A stretch of DNA of 64,000 nucleotides, taken from Rathayibacter sp. VKM Ac-2856. GTDB lineage: Bacteria; Actinomycetota; Actinomycetes; Actinomycetales; Microbacteriaceae. Shown here one piece after another: positions 34,594 to 43,208 of this stretch; the first letter of the stretch is position 1; each line of letters opens with the position of its first letter. The position numbers and the translations under genes are program-made. Below the pieces are notes generated by a model, which saw only the letters and a program-made list of their open reading frames with translations, ran no database searches and was not told where the DNA came from. The stretch spans positions 248,001 through 312,000 of the forward strand of contig NZ_JABMLF010000001.1 of assembly GCF_013205055.1 (NCBI RefSeq), read 5' to 3'.

Positions 34594-36333
34594 ATGGCCC
34601 GGACCACCCGCTCCAGAACGGCACCGCCCCGCACCCGCCGCCCCAAGGACCTCGCCCGCCTCCTCGCGATCGCCGCCGCCGTGGCGATCGCCGCGACCGG
34701 CCTGTCGATCCCGGGTGCCGCGGTCGCGTCGGCCGCCGAGAGCTCGGGCATCCACGGACCCGACGGCACGCACTACCCCTCGGACACCCCCGACATCCGC
34801 TCCGGAGTCTCCGACTACACCGTCGTCGACGCCGCCGCCAACGGCACGGCGATCCGCAAGGCCCTCGACTCGCTCACCCGCACCCAGATCGCGGACGGCG
34901 CCGTCGTCCGCGTCGCCCCCGGCCACATCTCCGACCTCTCGGCACTCAGCGGCTACCGGAACACCGGCAGCACCAAGGTGCTGGTCACCGCGCGCGACGG
35001 CTTCCAGTCCGTCACCGGCGGCAACTGGACGCTGCGCTCGGTCACCGGCATCACGCTGATGCGCTTCGACATCGACTCGCTCGACGTCAAGGGCGCGACG
35101 CACGCCTCCTTCGCCTGGCTCCGGATCAAGAAGAACTGGCTGGGGCTCGCCGCGTCCTCCGGCATCCCGGTGCGCGACGTCGAGCTGATCGAGGTCGTCG
35201 AGCCCGACTCGATGCTGAAGAGCGCCGACTCCGCGCAGATCAAGGCGTTCTCGCCCGACGTGATGAGCGACGTCCTCGTCGAGGGCAGCTACATCGCCCC
35301 GTCGTACTACATCGACTCCCCCTACGGCGGCTCGAACCCGCCGCGGCCGCACACGGACAGCCTGCAGATCGAGGGCGGCGGCGTCGTCGGCCAGATCACC
35401 CTCCGCGACACGGTCGTCTTCTCCTCCAACAACAGTGCGGTCATCCTCGGCGGCGTGCCGAACGTGTCCTTCGAGGAGGCGCTGATCGTCGGCGGCCCGC
35501 TCGCCGCCAAGCGCTACCCGTTCCTCCGCGGCGGCGCCGGCTACCCGGGCGCCCTGAACGGCGCCGGCAGCCTGAGCGCCGTGCAGGGCTCGGGCGGCGG
35601 CAACATCGACGCGTCCGACTCGATGCTCGCCGGCTCGCTGCAGCCCAAGTGGGACACGGTGACGAACACCGTCACCAACATCGCCGGCAAGACGGCGACC
35701 CGGGGCTCCTTCACCCTCGACACGACCCTGAGCTCGATGACCTCGGACGACCTCGACGCGATGAGCCCCCGCCCGACCACCGCGCGCCTCGTCGACATCT
35801 GGGACGACGTCGACCTCTCGACGCCCGAGCCCACGCCGACCCCGACCGCGACGCCGACGGCCACCCCGACCGCGACGCCGACGCCCACGGCGACGCCCAC
35901 GCCCACCGCGACCCCCGAGCCCACCTCGACCCCCGAGCCGACGGCCACGCCCGAGCCCACCGCGACGCCCACGCCCGCACCCACGAAGACGCCGGAGCTC
36001 CCCACCCAGAACCCCGATGACGAGGACGGCGGCACCGGATCCGGCCCCGACACCACGGCACCGAAGGTCGCGATCACCTCGCCGTCCGCCGGCGCCGTGA
36101 TCAGCGGGACGACGACGGCCACGGTCACCGCGACCGACGACACCGCCGTCACCGGAGTGGCCTTCTACATCGGCACCCTCAAGGTCGGCGACGGCGTCAA
36201 GACCGGCGCCGGCACCTGGTCGCTGACCACCAGCACCGGCGGCATGCGCGGCACCTTCCCGCTCACCGCCCGCGCGACGGACGCCGCCGGCAACGTCACC
36301 GCCAGCGCCCCGGTGACGGTCACCCTCCGCTAG
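34594..36333 (+). CDS. secreted beta-helix-like protein with C-terminal Ig domain (paralogue 1)
   Basis: A 579-residue protein with an Arg-rich signal peptide cleaved near ASAAE. A conserved domain of about 350 residues begins [17 protein letters not shown]. Repeated short strands ([49 protein letters not shown]) suggest a right-handed parallel beta-helix. A (TP/EP)n linker of about 60 residues and a bacterial Ig-like domain ([15 protein letters not shown] to the end) follow. There is no LPxTG motif, so it is probably released. Related beta-helix proteins bind or cut polysaccharides, but no catalytic residues can be assigned. Two paralogues lie downstream at 36957 and 43209. Confidence 0.8.
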   Translation: MARTTRSRTAPPRTRRPKDLARLLAIAAAVAIAATGLSIPGAAVASAAESSGIHGPDGTHYPSDTPDIRSGVSDYTVVDAAANGTAIRKALDSLTRTQIADGAVVRVAPGHISDLSALSGYRNTGSTKVLVTARDGFQSVTGGNWTLRSVTGITLMRFDIDSLDVKGATHASFAWLRIKKNWLGLAASSGIPVRDVELIEVVEPDSMLKSADSAQIKAFSPDVMSDVLVEGSYIAPSYYIDSPYGGSNPPRPHTDSLQIEGGGVVGQITLRDTVVFSSNNSAVILGGVPNVSFEEALIVGGPLAAKRYPFLRGGAGYPGALNGAGSLSAVQGSGGGNIDASDSMLAGSLQPKWDTVTNTVTNIAGKTATRGSFTLDTTLSSMTSDDLDAMSPRPTTARLVDIWDDVDLSTPEPTPTPTATPTATPTATPTPTATPTPTATPEPTSTPEPTATPEPTATPTPAPTKTPELPTQNPDDEDGGTGSGPDTTAPKVAITSPSAGAVISGTTTATVTATDDTAVTGVAFYIGTLKVGDGVKTGAGTWSLTTSTGGMRGTFPLTARATDAAGNVTASAPVTVTLR

Positions 36334-36350
36334 CCCCACCCCGCACGCCC

Positions 36351-36384
36351 ACGGGCCGGCCCCTCCCCCGAGGCGCCGGCCCGT
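36351..36384 (+). terminator. hairpin terminator after beta-helix gene 1
   Basis: ACGGGCCGGC (36351-36360) and GCCGGCCCGT (36375-36384) form a perfect 10-bp stem with a 14-base loop, 18 bp after the stop codon. No T-run follows, as is common in high-GC actinobacteria. Confidence 0.7.
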
Positions 36385-36418
36385 CGGCGTCCCCGCCCCA
36401 CGCGAAACGGCCCCGTTC

Positions 36419-36664
36419 ATGCTGGTCGAGTAGCCGCGCAGCGGCGTATCGAGACCCACCCGCCATGCCCCCGGATCTCGATACGCCCTCTGCGAGGGCT
36501 ACTCGATCACCATGTTCCGCCCACCGTCCCCGCCGCCCGAGCAGCCGCACGTCCATGCCGGTCAAGCAGCCGCGCAGCGGCCCCCTTCATGCTGGTCGAG
36601 TAGCCGCGCAGCGGCCCCCTTCATGCTGGTCGAGTAGCCGCGCAGCGGCGTATCGAGACCCACC
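36419..36664. repeat. cluster of intergenic repeat family 1
   Basis: Full copies at 36419-36460, 36473-36514 (opposite orientation) and 36623-36664, and a half copy at 36589-36614 that ends after the central hairpin. The first two face each other and can form one large hairpin. The half copy is immediately followed by a full copy in the same orientation, suggesting slippage or nested insertion. Confidence 0.9.
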
Positions 36665-36956
36665 CGCTGAACCCGCCGCATAGTACGCACCTCCGCCCCG
36701 TCAGCGCCAGAGCCCCACGGACGGGGGTGACCCCCTACAGTTGCGCATGGGACCGCCGCGCTCACCCCGCCGCTCCCACTCCCCCCTCCGCGCACGACCC
36801 GCCCTGCCCTCCCCGCACCATCCGCCCGGACCGCACCGCCGCGGGACTCCGAGACCCCTCTCCCCCGAGTGCTCTCTCCGCCGCGCGTCGAGGCTCCCCG
36901 CCACGAGTCGCTCCGGGCACCCCGCCCCCGCTGCCCGACCCGATCGGAACCTCCCC
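36665..36956 (+). other. 292-bp leader of beta-helix gene 2
   Basis: No gene is supported. GGGGGT/ACCCCC arms at about 36723-36735 are followed directly by TACAGT (36736-36741), a plausible -10 box. The pyrimidine-rich leader of about 210 bases contains the CGAGGCTCCC...CGCTCCGGGC segment shared with the leader of beta-helix gene 1, so the 5' regions were duplicated with the genes. Confidence 0.45.
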
Positions 36957-38615
36957 ATGGCCAGAACCCCCGCCCCCAGGTCGTCACCCCCGTCGCGCGC
37001 CACGGCGCTCCTCGCCCGGATCCTCGCCGTCACGGCCGTCCTCGGAGTCGCCGTCACCGCGACCGTGGTCGCCGACGCCCCCGCAGCCTCCGCCGCCGTC
37101 GCCTCCGCGACCTCCGGCCCGGACGGCTCGCACTACCCCTCGGACACCCCCGACATCCGCTCCGGCCTCCCCGCCGGCAGCACCGTCGTGGACGTCGCCG
37201 CCTCCGGCCCCGCCATCCGCGCGGCGCTCGACTCCCTCACCTCCCGCCAGATCGCGGGCGGCGCCGTCCTCCGCGTGGCCCCCGGCCGCATCGCCGACCT
37301 CTCGGCGCTCGACGGCTACACCAACAGCGGCGCCGTCAAGGTGCTGATCACCGCCCGCGACGGCTTCCGCTCCGTGACCGGCGGCGACTGGGCGCTGCGC
37401 GGCGTCACCGGCATCACGCTGATGCGCTTCGACATCGACTCGCTCGACGTCAAGGGCGCCACGCACGCCTCCTTCGCCTGGCTGCGCATCTCGGACAACT
37501 GGCTCGGTCTCGCCGCCTCGGCCGGACTGCCGGTCCGCGACGTCGAGCTGATCGAGGTCGTCGAGCCCGACTCGATGGTCAAGAGCTCCGACTCGGCGCA
37601 GATCAAGGCCTACGCACCGGACGTCCTCAGCGACGTCCTGGTCGAGGGCGGCTACATCGCCCCCTCCTACTACGTCGACGCGCGCTACGGCGCCGGCCGC
37701 GAGCCGCGCCCGCACACCGACACCCTCCAGATCGAGGGCTCCGGAGTGACCGGCCAGGTCACCGTCCGCGACACGACGGTGTTCGCCTCCAACAACAGCG
37801 CCGTCATCATCGGCGGCGTGCGGAACGTCGCGTTCGACGGCGCCTTCATCGTCGGCGGCAGCACCACGACGCAGCGCTACCCCTTCCTCCGCGGCGGAGC
37901 CGGCGCACCCGGAGCGCTGAACGGCCCCGGCAGCCTCAGCGCGATCCAGGGCTCGGGCGGCGGCAACGTCGACGCGAGCGGTTCGACCTTCGTCGGCTCG
38001 CTGCAGCCCCGCTGGGACGCCGTCTCCGACACGCGCACGAACCTCCCCGGCAAGACGGCGCGATCGGGCGGCTTCACCGTCGAGCCGTCGCTCAGCTCGC
38101 TGACCTCGGCCGACCTCGACGCCCGCAGCCCGCGCCCGACCACGGCCTTCCTCGTCGGCATCTGGGACGACGTCGACCTCTCCGGCCGCCCCGCGGCGAC
38201 TCCCCGTCCGACCGCGTCGAGCACCGCCGCGCCCGTCACTCCCGCGCCCGTCACCCCCGCGCCGACGGCTCCGGCTCCGGTTCCCACGACGAGCCCGGCT
38301 GCGCCCGAGGAGCCCGAGCTCCCGGCCGAGGACGACACCGCTCCGGAGGTGGCCATCACCGCCCCCGAGCCCGGCGACTCCCTCAGCGGCACGACCACCG
38401 CGACGGTGACCGCGACCGACGACGGCGGCGTCACCGGTGTCGTGTTCCTCATCGAGGGCGTCGAGGTCGGCGACGGCGTCCAGACCGACGAGGACACCTG
38501 GTCTCTGACCTCCGACACGCAGGGCCTGCAGGGCACGTTCGCGCTCACCGCCCGGGCGACGGACGCGGCCGGCAACACGAGCGAGAGCACCGCGGTCCCC
38601 GTGACGCTCGAGTAG
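36957..38615 (+). CDS. secreted beta-helix-like protein with C-terminal Ig domain (paralogue 2)
   Basis: A 552-residue paralogue of the protein at 34594. It has the same order: Arg-rich signal peptide, [17 protein letters not shown] domain, beta-helix-like repeats with [11 protein letters not shown] and ASNNSAVIIGGV, a shorter Ala/Pro/Thr linker and an Ig-like domain (DTAPEVAITAPEPG to the end). The ATG at 36957 matches the paralogue N-termini (MART). The linker differs most, while the beta-helix core is highly conserved. It is probably exported; no enzyme function can be given from sequence. Confidence 0.8.
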   Translation: MARTPAPRSSPPSRATALLARILAVTAVLGVAVTATVVADAPAASAAVASATSGPDGSHYPSDTPDIRSGLPAGSTVVDVAASGPAIRAALDSLTSRQIAGGAVLRVAPGRIADLSALDGYTNSGAVKVLITARDGFRSVTGGDWALRGVTGITLMRFDIDSLDVKGATHASFAWLRISDNWLGLAASAGLPVRDVELIEVVEPDSMVKSSDSAQIKAYAPDVLSDVLVEGGYIAPSYYVDARYGAGREPRPHTDTLQIEGSGVTGQVTVRDTTVFASNNSAVIIGGVRNVAFDGAFIVGGSTTTQRYPFLRGGAGAPGALNGPGSLSAIQGSGGGNVDASGSTFVGSLQPRWDAVSDTRTNLPGKTARSGGFTVEPSLSSLTSADLDARSPRPTTAFLVGIWDDVDLSGRPAATPRPTASSTAAPVTPAPVTPAPTAPAPVPTTSPAAPEEPELPAEDDTAPEVAITAPEPGDSLSGTTTATVTATDDGGVTGVVFLIEGVEVGDGVQTDEDTWSLTSDTQGLQGTFALTARATDAAGNTSESTAVPVTLE

Positions 38616-38629
38616 GGACCCCACCCGTC

Positions 38630-38664
38630 GAAGGGCCGCCGTGCATCACGCAGGGCGGCCCTTC
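38630..38664 (+). terminator. hairpin terminator after beta-helix gene 2
   Basis: GAAGGGCCGCC (38630-38640) and GGCGGCCCTTC (38654-38664) form a perfect 11-bp stem. The same stem sequence recurs after the first anchored protein at 40361, and its left half alone survives at 42121. Confidence 0.8.
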
Positions 38665-38784
38665 GTGCGCGCCCCGAGCGCGACGTCCCGCGCCAAGGAG
38701 CGGCGAGGAGGAGCGACAGCGGAGCACTGATGTGAGGCTGGCTCAGGTCACTCGACCTGCTCTGCCGCAACCCAGGAGTCGCAC

Positions 38785-40341
38785 ATGCCCTCACGCCCCT
38801 CACGACCGCACGCCCCAGCCCGTTCGGGCGGCAGACCGCTCGACGTCGCGACGTGCCTCGTCCTCACGGTCGGCCTGATCGGCTGCGCCGCGCCGGCCGC
38901 GCACGCCGCGGACACGCCGACCACCCCGAGCACCGCCGCGGCGACAGCGGGCTCGTCCTCGGCGCCGAACGCCGTCGAGCACCCCGCCCTCGAGCGCACG
39001 GTCACGGCCGTCTTCACGCCCCGCTTCATCGGAGTCGTCAGGGGTGTCGACTACGGGATCATCTACAAGGCGGACTTCACGGTCCGCCTCACGAACACCG
39101 GTGACGTGCCCCTGACCGTCGTGTTCGACGCCCTCGAATGGGGTCGCGAGTCCTCCATCCCACTCGCCGTCGGTGAAACGAAGGAGATCCTCGACGACGA
39201 CAATCTCGACGAATACGAGTTGCCGGGCGGCGCCTTCCAGTACACCGACGCGGGCGTGGCCTACACCCCGTCGGGCGCGCAGATCGACGCGAGCATCGAC
39301 GTCAGGCTGCCCGTTCCCACCTGGGACGCCGACCATGCGCGTCAGCCGTCCACGGCGCCGACCGGCGGGCCGGTCGCTCCGACGCCGGGATCGACGACGG
39401 CACCGACCACTTCTGCCCCGCGGGTGACGGTGACCATCGACGGCACGTTCCAGACGCAGCCGGGCGAGCTCGTCAAGGAGGGCACCCGCGTCGCGTTCGC
39501 CTACACCGTGAAGAACACCGGCGGGGTGAACCTGACGGACGTCCTCGGGCGCAAGCTCGCCGTCGGCGAGTCGTTCCTCCTCACGACGACCGAGGCCGTC
39601 GTCACGGCGCAGAACCTGAAGGACGGCTTCATCGCGGCCGAGTCGAAGGACGTGCGCGGCACCCTCCCCGACGGCCAGCGCATCGTCGTCTCGCCGGCGT
39701 TCGAGTACAAGCTCCCCATCCCCGAGAAGCCCCCGATCCCCGTCCCCGCGCCGGACCTGGACGTGAAGGTCACCGGGACGTTCGACGTGAAGGAGGGCGA
39801 GCCCGTCGTCGCAGGCACGAAGGTCACCTGGGTCGCCGCCGTCACGAACACCGGCAACGTCGATCTCCGCGACGTGACGGTCGCCGACGGCGACGCGCTC
39901 GCGTCGCTGCCCGTCGGATCGACCGGGGTGGTCTCCTACGAGAGCGTCGTCACCGACCGGGACGTGTTCAACCACTCGATCTTCATCGCCGCCCTGGCGA
40001 CGGCGACCGCGCCGGACGGCACCGAGTACACCGAGCAGACCCTCGGCAGCCTCGCCATCCCCGCAGTGATCCCCGTCCCGATCGGACCCGACGCTCAGCA
40101 GACCGCGACCCCGATCGCTGGCGCGGCATCCCGGCCCGCCACCGAGATCTCCACCGCTGCGACCCCGGCGGCCGCTGCCGCGTCCGCCGTCCCGTCGTCC
40201 CAGCGGTCGACGGTGGGCCACCTCGCCTCCACCGGCTCCGATGCCGCCGCCGCGCTCCCCGCCGCGGGCGTCCTCGCGCTGCTCGGCGCCCTCGGCGTCC
40301 TCCTCGGACGCCGCCGCCGGAGGAGCGCGATCACGGATTAG
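38785..40341 (+). CDS. LAxTG-anchored cell-surface protein (paralogue 1)
   Basis: A 518-residue surface protein. The signal peptide ends PAAHA-AD; it contains LIGC, which could mimic a lipobox. A unique domain (about 70-180), a Pro/Thr linker and two repeated beta-sandwich modules (about 212-325 and 328-430, each with a TNTG/KNTG motif as in DUF11-like adhesin stalks) follow. The C-terminus is a sortase signal: LASTG at 480-484, a hydrophobic helix and RRRRR. LAxTG is the motif used by class E sortases of actinobacteria. An AGGAG ribosome site precedes the start. It is probably an adhesin-like wall protein; the ligand is unknown. Confidence 0.82.
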   Translation: MPSRPSRPHAPARSGGRPLDVATCLVLTVGLIGCAAPAAHAADTPTTPSTAAATAGSSSAPNAVEHPALERTVTAVFTPRFIGVVRGVDYGIIYKADFTVRLTNTGDVPLTVVFDALEWGRESSIPLAVGETKEILDDDNLDEYELPGGAFQYTDAGVAYTPSGAQIDASIDVRLPVPTWDADHARQPSTAPTGGPVAPTPGSTTAPTTSAPRVTVTIDGTFQTQPGELVKEGTRVAFAYTVKNTGGVNLTDVLGRKLAVGESFLLTTTEAVVTAQNLKDGFIAAESKDVRGTLPDGQRIVVSPAFEYKLPIPEKPPIPVPAPDLDVKVTGTFDVKEGEPVVAGTKVTWVAAVTNTGNVDLRDVTVADGDALASLPVGSTGVVSYESVVTDRDVFNHSIFIAALATATAPDGTEYTEQTLGSLAIPAVIPVPIGPDAQQTATPIAGAASRPATEISTAATPAAAAASAVPSSQRSTVGHLASTGSDAAAALPAAGVLALLGALGVLLGRRRRRSAITD

Positions 40342-40360
40342 AGCAGGTTCTCCTGTCCCG

Positions 40361-40395
40361 GAAGGGCCGCCGTGCAGTGCGCACGGCGGCCCTTC
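40361..40395 (+). terminator. hairpin terminator after anchored protein 1
   Basis: GAAGGGCCGCCGTGC (40361-40375) and GCACGGCGGCCCTTC (40381-40395) form a perfect 15-bp stem with a 5-base loop, 20 bp after the stop. Confidence 0.85.
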
Positions 40396-40512
40396 TCGCG
40401 CATTCATGCGACGTCGCGCGCCATCCCCACGGGTCAGACCTCCTGCGGCGCCGCGATAAGTGATTCTTGCTCATACCGATCACTTCGCCCGCCAGCCTCA
40501 CAGGAGTTGCAG

Positions 40513-42102
40513 ATGCACGCACGCACACCAGGACCTCGCAGTCCCCGCCGATCCAGCGGAAGGCCGCTCGACGTCGCGGCATCCCTCGTCCTCACGGTCG
40601 GCCTGATCGGCTGCGCCGCACCGGCCGCGCACGCCGCGGACGCGCCGACCACCCCGAGCACCGCCGCGGCGACGGCAGGCTCGTCCTCGACACCGAACGC
40701 CATCGAGCACCCCTCGCTGAAGAGGTCCATCACTGCCAAGTTCACCCCGGTCCCGGGGTTCGCGTTGACAGAGAGAGCGTTGGTGGAATTCACGTTCCAC
40801 CTCACCAACACCGGTGACGTTCCGCTCATCGTCGCGATCGACGGCAATACAACTCTCGCCGACGATCCCGAGCTGGCGCCTGGAGAGTCCAAGGACTTCA
40901 CTGACACGAACGTCTACGACGCCAGAACCCTGCGGACCGGCGTATGGATGAACTCATACGCCGGCACGGCAAGGACACCTCAGGGCGCCCGGATCGACGC
41001 CCGCATCGACGCGTCGATCCCCCTCCCGGGCGTCGCGCCCACGTCGACCCCGTCGACCGGGCCGTCGCAGCCACCGTCGTCGGGCACCCCGACTCCCGAT
41101 CCCACTACGTCGCCCACTTCTGCCCCGCGCGTGACGGTGACCATCGACGGCACGTTCCAGACGCAGCCGGGCGAGCTGGTGAAGGAGGGCACGCGCGTCG
41201 CGTTCGCCTACACCGTGAAGAACACCGGCGGGGTGAACCTGACGGACGTCCTCGGGCGCAAGCTCGCCGTCGGCGAGTCGTTCCTCCTCACGACGACCGA
41301 GGCCGTCGTCACGGCGCAGAACCTGAAGGACGGCTTCATCGCGGCCGAGTCGAAGGACGTGCGCGGCACCCTCCCCGACGGCCAGCGCATCGTCGTCTCG
41401 CCGGCGTTCGAGTACAAGCTCCCCATCCCCGAGAAGCCCCCGATCCCCATCCCCGCGCCCGACCTGGACGTGAAGATCACCGGCACCTTCGACGTCAAGG
41501 AGGGCGAGCCCGTCGTCGCCGGCACGAAGGTCACCTGGATCGCCGCCGTCACGAACACGGGCAACGTCGACCTCAGCAACATCAAACTCGCCGACAGCGG
41601 GGCGCTCGCGAAGCTGCCCGTCGGATCGACCGGCGCACTCACCTACGAGAGCTTCGTCACCGAGCGGGACGTGTTCAACCACTCCATCTTCATCGCGGCC
41701 CCCGTGACGGCGATCCTGCCCGACGGCACCCAGTACGTCGAGCAGACCCTCGGCACCCTCGCCATCCCGGCCGTCACTCCGACCCCGATCGACCCCACGC
41801 CCACCCCGGTCGGACCCACGCCGACCCCGGTCGGACCGACCCCCACCCCGGTCGGGCCCGACGCCGAGCCCACGGCCGCCCCGTTCGCAGGAGCAGCGGC
41901 TCGCCCGGCCACGGAGGTCGCGACCTCCACCGGCCGAGCAGCAGCGACGGCCACGGCATCGACTCGCTCGACAGCGGGCCACCTCGCCTCCACCGGCTCC
42001 GACGCCGCCGCCGTGCTTCCCGCCGCGGGCGTCCTCACCCTGCTCGGAGCCCTCGGCGTCCTCGCGGGTCGCCGCCGCCGGAGGAATGCCATCACCGACT
42101 AG
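40513..42102 (+). CDS. LAxTG-anchored cell-surface protein (paralogue 2)
   Basis: A 529-residue paralogue of the protein at 38785, with the same signal peptide, module order and LASTG sortase signal. The first repeat module is almost identical to its neighbour at DNA level: about 255 bp, 41195-41451 versus 39488-39744, appears unchanged. The N-terminal domain (about 70-170) is strongly diverged. The later linker holds three PTPVGPT units encoded by an 18-bp repeat near 41799-41850. The ATG at 40513 has CAGGAG upstream. The pattern suggests a conserved stalk carrying different tips, with gene conversion keeping the stalks alike. Confidence 0.82.
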   Translation: MHARTPGPRSPRRSSGRPLDVAASLVLTVGLIGCAAPAAHAADAPTTPSTAAATAGSSSTPNAIEHPSLKRSITAKFTPVPGFALTERALVEFTFHLTNTGDVPLIVAIDGNTTLADDPELAPGESKDFTDTNVYDARTLRTGVWMNSYAGTARTPQGARIDARIDASIPLPGVAPTSTPSTGPSQPPSSGTPTPDPTTSPTSAPRVTVTIDGTFQTQPGELVKEGTRVAFAYTVKNTGGVNLTDVLGRKLAVGESFLLTTTEAVVTAQNLKDGFIAAESKDVRGTLPDGQRIVVSPAFEYKLPIPEKPPIPIPAPDLDVKITGTFDVKEGEPVVAGTKVTWIAAVTNTGNVDLSNIKLADSGALAKLPVGSTGALTYESFVTERDVFNHSIFIAAPVTAILPDGTQYVEQTLGTLAIPAVTPTPIDPTPTPVGPTPTPVGPTPTPVGPDAEPTAAPFAGAAARPATEVATSTGRAAATATASTRSTAGHLASTGSDAAAVLPAAGVLTLLGALGVLAGRRRRRNAITD

Positions 42103-42131
42103 CGAGAAGATCCCCGCCTCGAAGGGCCGCC

Positions 42132-42881
42132 GTGCAGGACGGCTACGTCACACCCGCTGCGAAGATCGCTCAGGGAACCGTTCCGGACGGCGCGAGCATC
42201 TCCGTTCTCGGGCCGTACGACTACAGGCTCCCCATCCCCGCGACCCCTCCGGTCGCCGCCGAGGTGCCCGACCTGGACGTGACCGTCACCGGTGCGTTCC
42301 TGGCCGCGGAGGGCGAGCCGATCGTCGCCGGCACGAAGGTGCGATGGATCGCCGCGCTCACGAACACGGGCACCGTCGACCTGCACGACGTCGGAGTCGC
42401 CGACGGCCGGAAGCTCGCCGAGCTGCCGATCGGCGCGACCGGCGCGGTCGTGTTCGAGACCACCATGTCCGAGCGCGACCTGATCGACCACTCGATCTCC
42501 GTCGACGCGCGGGCCGGCGCCGTCACACCGGCCGCCGTCGACTACTCCGAGCAGGTCCTCGGCGCCCTCGCCGTCCCGGCCGTGGCCCCCGCCCCGGTGG
42601 ATCCGGTCGGCCCCGCTGCTGCCCCGGCCGGTCCGGACTCCCGGCCCGCTGCCGCCCCGGTCGCGGGAGCAGCAGCCCGACAGGTCACGGAGGCCACCAC
42701 CTCCACCGGCACCGCTGCCTCGACGGGCTCGTCGGGATCGACCCGGACCTCGGCGGCGCAGCTCGCCTCCACCGGAAGCGACGCCGCTGCCGTGCTGCCC
42801 GTCGCAGGGGTCCTCGCCCTCCTCGGTGCGATCGGCGTCCTGATCGGACGCCGTCGCCGACCCACCGGCAGCGCCTCCTAG
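42132..42881 (+). pseudogene. 5'-deleted LAxTG surface protein (paralogue 3 remnant)
   Basis: About 249 codons homologous to the second half of the two anchored proteins, starting inside the first stalk module (QDGYV aligns with KDGFI) and ending in an intact LASTG signal with helix and RRRRP. It lacks promoter, ribosome site, signal peptide and N-terminal domain. The sequence directly before it (42121-42136) is the left half of the terminator stem, identical to 40361-40376. A deletion therefore joined the terminator of gene 2 to the middle of gene 3. A GTG at 42132 would give a cytoplasmic fragment; functional expression is unlikely. Confidence 0.82.
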
Positions 42882-42891
42882 AAGCGGTCTG

Positions 42892-42929
42892 CCGAGCCGG
42901 CGGGTGAGGGCGGTCACCCGCCGGCTCGG
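42892..42929 (+). terminator. strong hairpin terminator after truncated surface gene
   Basis: CCGAGCCGGCGGGTGA (42892-42907) and its exact complement at 42914-42929 form a perfect 16-bp stem with a 6-base loop, 10 bp after the stop of the remnant. Confidence 0.85.
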
Positions 42930-43208
42930 TTCGGCAGCGGTTCTCGGCGGCCGGTGCGCGCTGAACGCGAGCGCCGACCGGCCTCCTCCGCCGCCCGATC
43001 ACGACATTCCGGGTCAAACAGCACTATCCGTGCCACTTTCTACCGGGTGAGCGAAGTGCCGACATACGTTTCCGACTGCTGCTCAGCGAGCGCCTCGGTT
43101 CGACCGGGCGCCGCCGCTCCGCCGATCCGCACCGCGATCGGATCGAGCGACTCGGCAGCCGATCTCCCGCCCGGAACGCGACGCGTTCACTGCTCGAAGG
43201 ACACCGCC
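42930..43208 (+). other. 279-bp leader of beta-helix gene 3
   Basis: No gene is supported. The stretch 43008-43085 is locally less GC-rich than its surroundings (for example GTCAAACAGCACTATC) and is the likely promoter area, with a leader of about 130-190 bases. A GGAC close to the ATG at 43209 is a weak ribosome site. Confidence 0.35.

Noticed and set aside
42132-42881. Treating the third LAxTG fragment as an intact small surface protein
   Set aside because: It lacks a signal peptide and ribosome site, and begins in the middle of a conserved module beside a broken terminator.
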